A stretch of DNA of 64,000 nt from Brachionus manjavacas. Lineage: Eukaryota; Rotifera; Eurotatoria; Ploima; Brachionidae. Under the pieces are notes generated by a model. It was not told the DNA's origin. It did no database searches and saw only the letters and a program-made list of their open reading frames with translations. Within the stretch, counting starts at the first letter, position 1; the number at the start of each line of letters is the position of its first letter. Made by a program: the position numbers and the translations under genes. The DNA is taken from positions 434,001 to 498,000 of the forward strand of contig JAHQIY010000017.1 in assembly GCA_019054805.1 (NCBI GenBank), read 5' to 3'. This document shows positions 1-11,920 of the stretch, in pieces.

Positions 1-528
1 GTGGCGTCCGTGCGACCCGCCACCAAAAAGAGCTCGCTCAACTGCCACCAGTGTCCGTATGTGGCGTGCAATCTGAGCGACCTGAGGCGACATTTGATCG
101 TGCATTCCAACGAGCAGCCCTATCACTGCTGCTCGTGTCCATTCAAGTCCAAGTGGAAGTCGGACGTGAAAAAGCATCAGCGCAGCTCGGCTCACATCGG
201 GCCCATACTCGTCGGCAAGAAAGCCATGCAGAAAGTGATCGAAACGCTCGGCCTGGACAAGCGAAGTGAACTGCCCGCCGCCATTGACGTCATTGATAAC
301 AGGCAGTGCAAGTCCAACGAGAAGTTGATTGACGAGGAAGAGTTGGCTAGCAAGAGAAAGCGGCCCACCGACGAGTCCGACGAAGAGGTCTACGAGCAGT
401 TGAACGACGACGAGGAGTATTTTGATGACGATGAGGAGCCACAACAGACACCGGACAATTGCGAAGAGGAACAGTTTGCACACGATGAAAGCGCCGAGTT
501 GGAAATTGACCAAGACGATGAATACTAA
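1..528 (+). CDS. C2H2 zinc-finger protein, 3' part
   Basis: Open at the left edge of the window (first codon GTG, no start seen), so this is the C-terminal part of a longer protein. Numbering from base 1, two C2H2 fingers are visible: Cys15, Cys18, His31, His35 and Cys43, Cys46, His59, His65. A TGEKP-like linker variant (SNEQPY) joins them, as in DNA-binding zinc-finger arrays. After about residue 100 the chain becomes a long Asp/Glu-rich acidic tail ending at a TAA stop. The base composition is much richer in GC than anything nearby. It is probably a nuclear DNA-binding regulator. The target and family cannot be named from two fingers. Confidence 0.85.
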   Translation: MASVRPATKKSSLNCHQCPYVACNLSDLRRHLIVHSNEQPYHCCSCPFKSKWKSDVKKHQRSSAHIGPILVGKKAMQKVIETLGLDKRSELPAAIDVIDNRQCKSNEKLIDEEELASKRKRPTDESDEEVYEQLNDDEEYFDDDEEPQQTPDNCEEEQFAHDESAELEIDQDDEY

Positions 529-1000
529 ATTTGGAATGAACTTGTCTTAATTTTTTTCAGTTTTTTTCTTTTTTTTTTTTTGGCTGTTTTAGTTAATATA
601 ATTTAATTTAGATATATTTGTGAGTGAAAACGAGAGAGAGAGAGAGAGAATTGAAAAAATTAAAGAGAGAGTGGGAGATGTTTTTTTTTTTTTGTAAAAT
701 TTTTTTGTTTTTAAAAGTCAGATCTTTGTGAAATTAAAAAAAAAAAGGTTTATAAAACAAAGTGAAATTTGACCACTTAAAAAAATAATTTTTTTTTTCT
801 CTTTTTGTTCAAGTTTTAGTTCTTGAGGTTTTGTTTAAATTTTTAAAATTTTTTTTGTTTTTATTTTTTTCTCTGTTTTAAACACACACATCCTGTTTAA
901 TCTTCGTTTTTAATTAATATGAAATTTATAAATTTTTGCTTCTTTGTTTTAAGTTTTTTAGAAATTATTTTATTTTATGAAAATAAAGATTTATCGAAAA
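529..1000 (+). other. 3' UTR of the zinc-finger gene
   Basis: AT-rich sequence after the stop with a (GA)n microsatellite at about 632-649 and a canonical AATAAA polyadenylation signal at 982-987. The transcript probably ends shortly after base 1000. No ORF is supported here. Confidence 0.55.
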
Positions 1001-1276
1001 AAGTTTTTTTTGAATTTGCCCTTTTTTTAATAATTTCTTTTAAAAATTTACGACAAATGGATAAAACTTTTGATAAAAAACTATACTATTAATAAATAGG
1101 CTTTAAAATAACAAGTGTTTAATTATAAAAGATCAAAATTTTAATCAAAATCAAATTAAGTCTCATATTGTTAAAATTACTCAGAAAAATAGTTTTTTTG
1201 AAAAATTCAAATTATTTGGCTAAGTTAATTTCAGTACGAAAATTAGAGATTTTAATTATTTTTTTCAGAAAGATTT

Positions 1277-2575
1277 TTATTTTTTATTTAGAAAAGAAAA
1301 GTGAATCATAAATTTACAAAAAAATTTTAATTCTTTTTTGGTCTTTCTCTTTTTTTTTTGATGTTGACAAATTTCATTTTGGTTAGCCATTTCTTGAACT
1401 GTTTGAGAAGCTTGGTTAGATTGAATTGTGTTCATTGCATTTTCATTACGAGAAATAGGACCAAGAGTTGCTGGTTTTGGGTTTGCATCTCGTTTCACTG
1501 CAAAATCTCCACTATTTTCACTTTGCTGACGTTGTAATGCAGTTCTAGTTTTCCGTGGTTGACCTCTTTTACGTTTTGGACCTAATGGTAAACACTTTGC
1601 TTGTAGAGGTACTTGTCAGAGATTTAACCTAGTAGACACCGCTATTATTTACAAAAGAAGTTTTTTTGCCAGAATTTACAAGAACAGCAACTTTTAAGCA
1701 ACTCAATTTTATTGATTTCAATTCTCCAAACTTTTATTTTCTTTTTAAAATAAGATTCTAATGACGACCAAGATAAATTGAGCATGTTGTCACTATAATT
1801 TTTGTAATGTTTTTTAGTCAATTCATCTAGATTGATTATTAAAGTGATAAAGTAAAGAATTAAATGACTAAGCTTAATAACTTTTTTTTCAAGAATATTC
1901 CATTGATGAGCAATTGTAAAGCCTTCTAGTGTAACGGGTTCTGTGTAAAATTAAATAATTTAATTGACTAGGATTTCTTAATCTAGAAAATTGATTAACT
2001 ATTTTTATTTTTAAATTACGTAAGAACTGTCCAGCCGCCATTCTTTTACGCCAGGTGCCTTCTGTTTTAATTACATTATTTGTTGATTCTAATGCGTTAA
2101 TGTTACTTAGTACTCCAAGAGCAAAACCTTCATATCATCCATTTAAAGAAGTGTTGATTGAAGTAATCTAGAAATTCATAAATTTTTTGATCAATGATAT
2201 TACGCCTTTTTAAAAATAATACAATTGCTTTGTTTAAAACATCAGGAGAAGGAGAAAACTGAATAGTACAAATATCATCTCTAATTTGTTTAACAGTCAT
2301 TTTATCATTTAAAATTTTTAACTTCCTAACAACTTTTCTTATTACATGAGCCCAATAGTCCTTTTATTCAGTTATTTATAAATTTTTTGTGATGGACTCC
2401 GCTCCATCTGCGACCAGAATTGTTGGTTGATAATCTTTTTGATAATTATGATCTGTAATTTGGTTTAGATACTCAAATATAATAGCAAAATCATAATAGT
2501 TTGAGACAAACTACCAAATATCCGACAAAGACATCATCATCAATAGGAATATCCGGATTTTGATCGGCCCAATTT
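1277..2575 (-). mobile_element. Decayed MULE-type transposase
   Basis: Minus-strand reading, broken by stops and frame changes, gives MULE transposase motifs in order. LVADGAESI lies near 2400-2430. YWAHVIRKV follows near 2350, then a DIC..SPSP segment and LFLKRR. Near 2030-2100 comes NALESTNNVIKTEGTWRKRM, and near 1560-1600 KRKRGQPRKTRTALQRQ, which matches the RGRPKKA..AL motif that follows the SWIM finger in such proteins. The last open part (1277-1498) is lysine-rich. It is not functional. The order and spacing match a relic of one element, cut off at its 5' side by a LINE fragment at 2577. Confidence 0.7.
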
Positions 2576-2576
2576 T

Positions 2577-3960
2577 TTAAATCATTTCATTAATATATAT
2601 ACTAAATAAAAGAGGACTAATTACTGAGCCTTGAGGAACACCTGCAGTTATTTGATATTCTTCGCTCAGGTGATCATTCACATTTACCTTAAATGTCCTA
2701 GAGTCTAAAAAGGATCTAACCCAGTTAGCCAAGTAATAAGGTGGATTCATTTTAATCAATTTAAAAAGTAAACCTTTATGCTAAACCCTATCAAAGGCCT
2801 AAGAAATATCAAAAAACTTTTTTTTCCATTAAATGATTCTAAAATTTTTTGAATTAAAAAGAAAAAACTATCTGATGTTCGCCGATGTTTCCTAAATCCA
2901 GATTGCTCCTGGATAAGAAAAGAATTTTGTTCAAAACATTGTATAATCTTGAATAAACTATTCGTTTCAGTAAAATTACTAAACAACTCGTTATACAAGT
3001 TGGTCTATAATTTAAGGGGTCTTGTAAAGAAGAGGCCTTTTTTTAATCATAGTAATGTTCGAAGTGTTCCACGCTTTCGGAACTCTACCTTCTCGAAGAA
3101 ATAAATTAAAAAATTCGTTGATTTCTATTGATAAATTTCTAGGTTAGTTTTTTGACATTAAATTATGAATTTTGTCAGGTCCTGATGCCGCTTCATTTTT
3201 TAATCATTTTAAAGCCTGAATTTGAGTTGGTTATTTTGCTATCTTTCTCATTATTAGTTATATCAGAATTAGGACTAAATATTGAAGATAAGAGTTTTCA
3301 GAAGCATTTTCCCTTGTCTTCATTAGTTATTCTCTTCATGCTTTTGACAGCGAGTTTTCTGAAAGTTTCTTACTCTCCTACATTCTTTTATTAGATTAAC
3401 AATGTTCGGGAGAAGACTGGTTTTGTAGATTTTGAGAAAGGTAAGGAATGCTTTTATCGGATGCAAAAATATTGAAAGTCGGACGCTTATCATTGATTCC
3501 TGAAAAGTCTAAATCATTGATTATTCGTTCCAACATTAAACCGTTTTCATTTTCCTCTATGCATCCTTTTTGCATTGTTCTAGCGTTAAGGTCACCAACT
3601 TAAATGAAGTTCCTACATTTTTTATTAACCTTTTTAAAAAGCTCAAAGTTTATAAATACATTGGGTCGATTATAAAGACTAAATACAAATAATTCATTAT
3701 TCTTTCCTAAATTCAGTTTTATACTAAGGAGTTCGGAATTAAATTCCTCATTAAAAAAATCTTGTATAAATTCAATTCCTCTTTTAATTATATAGCTACT
3801 CCCCCTCCATACTTGTTGCGTAGTTTTGTTACGGAATGATAATTTTGAAATCAAGATAAATATTTGCCTCGCTCAAATCTGTTTTTAATCAATTGAACAA
3901 AACACTGTCGGGACATTTTTGAGCTAAAAATTGCCTTAGATATGAATCCTACTAGGTAAA
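2577..3960 (-). mobile_element. Truncated non-LTR retrotransposon (endonuclease + part of RT)
   Basis: Read on the minus strand. An apurinic-type endonuclease region comes first (FLAQKCPDSVLFN near 3900, GDLNART near 3570, NDKRPTFNI near 3490). Reverse-transcriptase finger and palm motifs follow (EQSGFRKHRRTSD near 2890, AGVPQGSVISPLLFSIYINE at about 2590-2650). Several stops and frameshifts interrupt it. The RT stops before the FADD catalytic box, at the boundary with the MULE relic, so the element is 3'-truncated or was cut by a rearrangement. This is a LINE of the endonuclease-bearing, jockey/CR1-like type. The clade cannot be fixed by eye. Confidence 0.8.
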
Positions 3961-5759
3961 TGAAGAATGAAATAATGTAAGACTTTTCAATGGCTTTTTA
4001 CAACCGCTGGTTTTAAAAATTAAAACAACGCTTTAAATTTTGAGTTTAAATCTGATGATTTTGGTGGAGACTATACCTCAAATTATTTTACCTTAAATAT
4101 CTTTAATGATTAAAACAAATTATTACCCAAGCGATATTTATTTAAATTTTTTGAATATATATTTAGTTGATACGAACTTAAAGCTCGTTCTTTAAGAGCA
4201 CTTTTCAGATTTAATTTAGTAATATTCACATTTTTTAATTTAAAATTGGTCAAAATTAATTATTTTTATTATTAAATTTTTTAGCTTCATAGATAATTAA
4301 CAGTCTAACCTCGTTAAATCCGGCTTGATTTGTGGAGTCATTTTATGCCGGTTTATCGAAAAAATTCAGATTTTCGATTTAAAATATATTTTATTTAGTG
4401 TGACTGAAAATTAGAAATCATGTTGAAAAAACGAGATTTCCGGATTAACGAGATTCCACTGTAATTAATCTGGCTAACTATTATTTTTTTTCATTTTTCA
4501 ATTTTATTAAGCCTAAATATCTAAACTAAAAAACGAAATAAACAACTTTTTCTAAAAGGATTTCTTATATGACATTTATAATATAATCTTTTTCCTATTT
4601 AATACTATTTACTCTAAATTCACTAAAAAATTTAAGAGGTAAATGATGAATATACTTTTGGATATTTTACATAATACTGATGAATAGATTTATGATCAAG
4701 AGATAAATTTTGAAGTTTGCAACACTCAGAATTCAATAAAATTGATCTGATTTTTACTATTTTGTAAGAAAAAATTCAAATTTTTTTCTATTTCAAATGA
4801 GTTAATAAAATTTTTTTATTCGTTTATTTTTGATAATTATTTTACAAAGTCAAATAAAGGAAGTGGTATTCAGTCTTTCATGACAGGAAGACGAGCCTGT
4901 TTATTAGCCTTGAAATTGAACAAAAAAAAGCAAAATTATTATTTTTATGTTTCAATAATGTTAAAATATTAAAATTCCGACAAAAAAGACATTTTAATTT
5001 TTTTTTTAAAACAATATTGACATAAATAAAGATTAATTAAATTAATATTAAATTTTAGCAGTCTTTGGCGCATATTTTCAAATAAAATTATTGGGTTCGT
5101 ATGCGTCGATTTTAAGATAGAAGGACTTTTCTATTTTTTGTTATAAAATAAACTATTTTTTTAGAAAAATAACGACTTTTCTCTGGAGCCATCTTCAAAA
5201 CAATATTGACATGTTTTATCTATTTAATTGAATGAAACTTTTATAAAGAAATTTGTTTGTCAAGTGATTGCCTTTTTTTTAATAGATATTTTTATTTAAA
5301 AATTAATTTAAAAAGGCTTCGAGCTAACATTCGAAAATATCGCATATTGCTCATACGAAGTGAATCTCCTTCTGCCCAAAATAATAAAAAAAATAAACAA
5401 ACCGATTTTAAATTACATCATTAAAGATAAAATTTTTTAATTTTTTTTCTGTTTATCATAGCACAAATTTTTTAAAATATACAAAACTTTTTTATATTTT
5501 GTTTTTTTTCTTTTTTTTCTTTTTTTTTCATTCCATCAATATGTATTGCTATTTAAAAACTAGAAAATTAGAAAATAAAAGACAAATAAAAAAAAAAAAA
5601 GAAAAAAAAAAAGATAAAAATAAACACTATGATATAATCTAAGTAAATTCAGTTAAATAAATAAATACTTCTTTTTATATTTTTACCAACAACATTAGTT
5701 TTTGAATCCTGTTCTCATTTCAGATCTTAAAAAAAGCTTAGAATCAAATTCAAACTAAT
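3961..5759. other. Non-coding AT-rich stretch
   Basis: Apart from the small inverted-repeat element at 4301-4461, only AT-rich sequence with poly-A and poly-T runs is seen. No conserved protein motif was found on either strand. Confidence 0.5.
4301..4461. mobile_element. pogo/Tigger-like MITE
   Basis: A 161-bp element with imperfect terminal inverted repeats. The left end reads CAGTCTAACCTCGTTAAATC and the right end, read inward, CAGTGGAATCTCGTTAATCC; both then continue CGG. The right end is followed by TA. The CAGT..A.CTCGTTAA end resembles pogo/Tigger (Tc1-mariner superfamily) termini, which insert at TA. No transposase is inside, so it would be a non-autonomous element. Confidence 0.6.
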
Positions 5760-7340
5760 TAGAACAATACACGCATACGCAATTCGAATTATAGAGAAAA
5801 AGGCTCCTAGCGGAGTTGAGGTAACCGATACTTTAGCTGTGTTTTCAGACCACGAGCCACTTTATTCCTCGACAAGTAGCTTAATAAAACTGTTTTTATA
5901 GAAGAAACATTTTAAAATATATCTAGCACCCACTTGTAAGAATCTTTCTTTAATAAACAAAATGTAACTAACTGAAAAGAGACTCCTAGTTGGGCTGTCC
6001 CATCTTAACTTATTGTTACACCTAATAGCTCTGTTTTGAACTGTTTGAACAAATTTTAGGTTGGTCTTAGAAATACATGCTACGGAAAAGAAAGAGTAAT
6101 CAAAGAGAGAACCAATTAAGGCTCTATAAATACTCGTGAAGGTAGTTTTATTTAGGTGCCAAGAGCTGTGAGCAAAAATTTTGACAATGTTGAGCCTTTT
6201 TAAGGCTCTTACTCTTAAGTTTTGAAATTGCTTATTAAAACATAAGTACTCATCGAAAGTGACTCCTAAAAAGAAAGGGTTAGGATTATAAGGGATCAGG
6301 TCACTAAACAATCTTAAATCCATTTTCAGATTACCTCGATCACCTCCTGAAAAATAGTATAGCAACATTTTGAGGCATTCATTTTCAGACGCCAAGCAGA
6401 AAGCCAATTCGTTAGCTCACTTAGGTACTTTTTAATTACTTCGATGACTTTTCCTGTCTTTTTAAAGTAAAATATCGTCCCCAGGTCATCAGCAAAAAGT
6501 GTCGAGTAACTAGAGTGCTTCGAGTTTGAGAGGTGAATATCATCTATGAACACTAAAAAAAGCAGTGGACCTAAAACTGATTCTTGAGGAACAGAACAAG
6601 TAATCGGATACATCCTGCTAAACTTATTATTAATCTTGACTTCAAAAAATCTGCTCGATAAAAATTTCTTAACGAATCTGACTAGATACATAGGTACACC
6701 CAGGTAAACTAGTTTATAAATTAGTCCAGCATGCCAGACTTTATCAAAGGCTTTTGAAATATCAGAAAAAATACCACATACCTTGCTGACATTATGCTTA
6801 TTTAGTCGCTCTTGTATCTTTTGGGTCATGAATAAAAGATTATCAGCAGAGCCTCTATTATTTCTTAATCCAGACTGCTCGTCAATAATGAGTTTTTTAC
6901 TCTCTAAGAAGTAACATAAACGATTTCTAATAACTCTTTCAGCAAGTTTACCAAGAAAATTAAGAAGACTGATTCCTCTATAATCAACAGGATCAGTAGA
7001 GTAACCAGCCTTCTTTGGAATCATCGTAATCACTGCAATTTTCCAGGATTCAGGTAGTCCGAAAATTAAGGAGAGATTTATCAAATCAAGAGGAGATTAA
7101 CTGCCTTGAATAAAAACTTTTGATAAATCTGTTGTGAATGCCATCTTCACTAGGCGAAGAGTCAACTTTTAATTTGTCAATAATGTTTACTAGCTCTGAA
7201 AAACGAGACTTTTGAAAATTGGTCGTCACTGTAATCCAACTTTGTCACAAATTCCTCTACATAGTTGTAGCAATTTGTATCAAAGTCTGTACAATCGCTA
7301 CCCGATTCAGAAGACTTACTAAATATAGAAGCTTTCTATC
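5760..7340 (-). mobile_element. Decayed non-LTR retrotransposon (RT and 3' region)
   Basis: Two long minus-strand frames (6326-7084 and 5862-6407) belong to one LINE reverse transcriptase separated by a frameshift near 6330-6400. Motifs in order: SWKIAVITMIPKK, DYRGISLLN, EQSGLRNNRGSADNLLF, SKAFDKVWH, SVPQESVLGPLLFLVFIDD (normally GVPQGS), the catalytic FADD box near 6500, then FLGVTFDEYL and the connection region. Upstream frames near 7140-7250 (KLKVDSSPSEDGIHN) belong to the RT amino end. The stops, the changed PQG box and the frameshift show that it is dead. It is an independent copy from the LINE at 2577-3960. Confidence 0.85.
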
Positions 7341-9507
7341 CAATGTAAGTCTCAATGCATCTTGAATTTTTTTAAGATTTCTAATTTATCAAATTAATTG
7401 GAATTGTGTAATTTAGTATATTAAGACAGTTCATATTTAGTTCTGTTCCTGAAACATGGTGATAAATTTATAGTTGAATCAACTGTCAAAGTCTTTAAAT
7501 AATTTGCACAATCTCTGCAAATAGCACTACATAAAGATATTGAAATTTAATTTCTGCAAAAATTGCCGAGTTTTCACAAATCACAAATTTCTTTTTAAGA
7601 TTAAAATTTTTTTTTTAATAATTTTATTGATTTGAACAAAAATTTTATTGAATTTCTTTTTTAAAATTAATTAAAATTGTCATTGACATTAATCTAAATG
7701 AAATATTTTAGTTATTCTTTTTTGATATATACACTGTTTTAATACAAAATGAACAAAAAAATTAAGTATTAGAATTTAACAACATTTAAGAAATTTAAAA
7801 GAAAAAATTAAGAAAACTAGCAAAAACATACGGTTAAAATTAATTGATTTACAATAATAAAAGTATATTGATTATTAATATTAAAAGTGATTGCATTTTT
7901 AATTGAAAAAGAAGAAACTAACAATTAAGAGTATAATTTTGGTAAAAATTATCCGATTCATTTACTTTAATTAAAGAATTTAAAACAAAAATTTCCAAAA
8001 ATTTTGATAAAAACATAATCAAGTTAAATATTAGCTGGAAAACAATTTGGATTATTAAAAGAAAATATTGTCCATTTAATAAGTCGTTTTTTCTTAAAAA
8101 AAACTCACGTATTAAATAAATAGCAAAAAAAAATAATGTTATAGGAAATATTAAAACAGAATAAAAGAACAAAATGAAATTCCGGATATAAAATCTGTTA
8201 GGAAAACTCTTTAATTCGCAATGCACTAAATAAAATTTTAATTAGTTGATTTAATTTTTTTATTTTTTTAAAAATAAAAATTTTAAAAATTATTCAATTT
8301 TTTGCTTCGCTGTTTGATTAAAAAAATAATTGAATATTTTTTTCAGAACTTCAAAAAAAAAAATAATTAGTATGTTATTCAAATAATAATTTATTAGTAG
8401 AAAACAAGACTTCATTTTAACAAAATTTAAAATCAGTTACCAAAAATTCCTACAAAAAGTATGACCATATTTAGCCAGTATACCGATGCTTTTAATTAAA
8501 TCGAGTTTAGTTGATTAAAATTTATTAAAGATAAATATTTGCTTCTACAGTGCTTCTTCACAAATTACGTTATTTTACATTATTTGTATTATTTACTTAT
8601 ATTTCAGTTTATTATATAATAAGAACTTGGAAATTATTTAAAAACACAAAAGGTGTAACTCAACTAATATACCTTATATCGTTTTTTTTCCTTTAATTTC
8701 TAAGACTTATTTATCCCTTGTTTCTTTTTATTTATTTATTTTTATTATTAGCTTTATTTTAATAATTTAATTCAATATTTTTATTTTTTATTCTGAAGGA
8801 GTATTAGCCCGGTAGAGATTAACAAATAAATAAAATAATTGTGAAAAGAAGATTTAAAAAGTTTTGAAAAAGCCAACAGTTTCAGGTGCTTGTTGATTTT
8901 TAAGACATGTTATAGATGATATCAAATCAAGCTTATGAATTAATTCAATGAAATGGTTAAAATTTGCCAGGAAGAAGGAAAGAAAAAGAGTAAGGTCAAA
9001 AACAAATGAAATTATTTGTCTCTAATGCTTCACATTTTTGCTTTCTTTGCTTCGTTGCTAATGAAATAATTTTTTTGTTGAAAAAAAAAAGCTTTTAATA
9101 AAGGCAAATTGAAGATCATGATCAAATTTAAATTTAAAATCAAAATTTTAGTTTTTGATTTATAAAAAGGGCATTTTTATCAATTTTTAAGCTTTACTAA
9201 ACTTTGTTTTATAGCTATCGATTGAAAAAAATTATTATTTATTTAAATAAAATAAAAAACATCTAATTTTTATTAAAAAAAAAAATAAAAAAAACCCATT
9301 TCATCATTTTAATATAGATTTAAAATCTATTTTGTTTTGATCATGTGATTACGGTCATGAACTGTAAGTTGCCGAAAAAAAAAGCTTCTAAATAATTATT
9401 TAGATGAAAAAAAGAATAAAGCTGATGAAAAGAAATACTTCTCTTTACTTGTTTATATTTCTACAATTTAAGTCCTTTTTTTAAATAAAAAAAATAATTT
9501 TACATAC
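7341..9507. other. Non-coding AT-rich stretch
   Basis: No gene recognised. A minus-strand open frame at 7918-8226 (102 codons, very hydrophobic and Phe/Ile/Leu-rich) is within what chance allows at this AT content. It has no recognisable motif. Confidence 0.4.
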
Positions 9508-10732
9508 CAGATTCTTCTTCCGAGAATATCTCAAAATTTTCTGTGCTTTTACTCATTTCAATTATTTGACATGTTTGTGTACTAATTGAATTTCCTTAAT
9601 AAAAGTAAATAAATAGATATTATTTAATTTGTATGATAAATTACTTGAATTACTCTGAGAAAGTAATATTTGGCCATCATCTACTATTGTGTTTTTTTCG
9701 GAATCATTATCTATGGTCACTTTTTATGAATGACAAAAACAATCTTAAATAATTTTAATTTATTTTACCTGTATTAGTTGATTCACATCCAACTATTTCT
9801 TTAGGGCATTTTAATAAATGTTTTACAATTTTCTTAAAATAAAATTAATTCTAATTGAAATAATTTCTAAAAATACAATTTTCTTGTCGGTTTCTATTTG
9901 AGAATAAACGACTTTTGTGATAAAATCGATTGTAAGGGAATTTTGACAATTAATGGCAGCCTTAAAATATCCATTTTTATTATTAATTTGAAAAATTGAG
10001 AAATTATAAGCTTACCATTTTATTCTTAGACTTAGACTTGTAACAATCTTTTTTTTGAAAATAAATATATTAAATTAAGTTTGATTAATTAATTTTATAT
10101 TCAAAATCAAAAAATGTTGGCGCATATTTAAAAAGTAGATTGTTGCAAAATTAAATTTTATTATGTATGGTAAAGTAAAATTTTTGCTCAATTTTCAATT
10201 TACACAGTTTTTTAAATTTTAAAGCTTTCAAATTTCAATTTAAAATAATTGCAAATATACAAGGCAATTAAATTGCTCATTTGAAATTTTTGAGCAAAAA
10301 GAGCAAATTGAGAATTGACCAAAAATTGTACTTTGCCTTATGTATTGAAAATAAATTTGTCTTTTCAAAAATTTTATTCGAATAGCATCAATCTAATCGA
10401 ATAAAAAATAAAGAATCAAAATTTGATTTTATTTAAATAATTCTATCAGAATTTTTTATACCTGTATTAGTTGATTCACATCCAACTATTTCTTTTGGGC
10501 ATTTACATAAATGTTTAACCATATTCTTAAAATTAAAATTAATTCTAATTGAAATAATTTCTAAAAATACAATTTTCTTGTCGGTTTCTATTTGAGAATA
10601 AACGACTTTTGTGATAAGATCGATTGTAAGGCAATTAATGGCAGCCTTAAAATATCCATTTTTATTATTAATTTGAAAAATTGAGAAATTATAAGCTTAC
10701 CATTTTATTCTTAGACTTAGACTTGTAACAAT
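9508..10732 (-). CDS. Unrecognised spliced gene, internal exons only
   Basis: Eight short exons with GT..AG borders and compatible phases can be built on the minus strand: 10732-10701, 10645-10571, 10525-10462, 10047-10016, 9960-9877, 9832-9769, 9719-9645, 9594-9508. Donors are GTAAGC, GTATTT, GTATAA or GTAAAA, GTAATT and GTATGT. The first three and the next three exons are copies of the same cassette (32 + 75/84 + 64 nt). Splicing the third exon to the fourth keeps frame (ACA G + AT gives Thr, Asp). Each cassette encodes about 60 residues with Cys at CYKSKSKNK, AINC, KCPKE and VGCEST and a KHLxKCP motif, loosely like a zinc-binding (BED-type) element. The last two exons are Ser/Asp/Glu-rich. 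Start and stop exons were not found. Function unknown; transposon origin is possible. Confidence 0.5.
10162..10345. repeat. Foldback MITE-like inverted repeat
   Basis: The left arm (from about 10165, TATGGTAAAGTAAAATTTTT) is matched in reverse complement by the right arm ending near 10342 (read inward, AGGCAAAGTACAATTTTT). Both arms continue into TTGNTCAATTNTCAATTT. The interior is AT-rich. It lies between the two exon cassettes of the neighbouring gene, inside what would be an intron. Confidence 0.55.
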
Positions 10733-11265
10733 CTTTTTTTTGAAAATAAATTTTTTAATTTAAATCAAACAAATTTTTTGGCTTTGCTTAATTTATTAAT
10801 TTTTGGCGCAAATTTTTAAATTATATCATTTTTAATGTATCATCAAAAAATATCATTTTTTGGATTCTTTAAAATATCTATGCTCAACAAATACTATTAT
10901 TTTTTTTAAATTTACAACTGAAAGGCTTGCTATTCCATTTACTAAGTAGTTTTTTTAATTCTATATCATTTCTAAACTTTATCTCCACGTAAAATTCCAG
11001 CTCACGTCTAATTTATGATCAAAATTTGGTCACAAAAATTAAAAAATCATTACAAAAAAACCAAAATCATCACTTAAAGATAATTTTTTGTAACTTAGTA
11101 ATTTTGCAAAACTCTTTTTTTTTCTTTAAGCTTTAGATTAAGAATCATTTATAATATTGTCGGTTTTTTTATTTTCAAATAGAGTATAAAATTAGTGAAA
11201 AATTTCAAAACTAAAAAAAAAGCGTTTAAATATTTTAAACAAATAGCTGTAAAAGGGGTTAGACT

Positions 11266-11470
11266 GTGGATGCGAAGGTGACTTGGATGAATTTTATAAA
11301 GATATCAATGATTGTGATAATACCAATGCACTGAGTGTTGATGACGCTTTTATTCAATGAAGTCAAAGTAAACAAAGTGATGCTATATCTTCTGACACTG
11401 ATTCAGAGATTAATTTTGAGAATTTATATACAGATCGAGAAAAAATAAATACTGAAATTTGTAATTAAGA
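11266..11470 (+). pseudogene. Relic of an acidic coding segment
   Basis: The plus strand reads as a Asp/Glu/Asn/Ser-rich peptide (begins GCEGDLDEFYKDINDCDN; later SDAISSDTDSEINFENLYTD) interrupted by one TGA near 11359 and ending at TAA near 11468. The codon pattern looks coding, but there is no start and no family match. It resembles the acidic amino-terminal regions of some transposases, as does the broken acidic segment at 18147-18410. Confidence 0.3.
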
Positions 11471-11589
11471 ATTTAATAATTTCAAAGAAAAAGCTGATTA
11501 ATAAAAAAACATGCCCATGGCTACTCTAGTTGTTTCTTTAACCACTTATTATACACTATTGTACACGAAGGTTTGATCATAAGAATTTA

Positions 11590-11920
11590 ATGAAAAATGA
11601 CTTAGGTATTCCGAGTTGCAGTTCAACTTACTACTACTACTATACAATTGCACATGGCTAAAAAGCATAAGCAATTAAGAAAAAACAATACTGTCATCAA
11701 TTTTTAACAAACAGAGTTGTTAAATTATTGAATAAGCATACAAAAAAAGCAATATCAGTAAGGATAATAAATAGTTTCAACGCTCAAAAAGATAAAGAAA
11801 TATTCAAATTGAATTCATAAGGGCTGTAGTAGCCTAAATGACTAAGCGCGAAATTTGTGCTGGTATAGAGCACTATACCGCAGCAACTACTACTAATATT
11901 ATATTATTTATTTATTTATT
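11590..11920 (+). mobile_element. LINE 3'-end fragments
   Basis: Broken pieces resembling LINE 3' ends: an ACTACTACT run at 11630-11642, then FK-NS-like coding remnants near 11800-11820 and a further CAACTACTACTAATA tail at 11884-11900. A comparable (ACT)n tail follows a LINE carboxy-terminal fragment at 19690. Heavily decayed, so boundaries are approximate. Confidence 0.35.

Noticed and set aside
7918..8226. 102-codon hydrophobic minus-strand frame
   Set aside because: At this AT content about one such frame is expected by chance in the window; composition is only F/I/L/N/K and no motif is seen.
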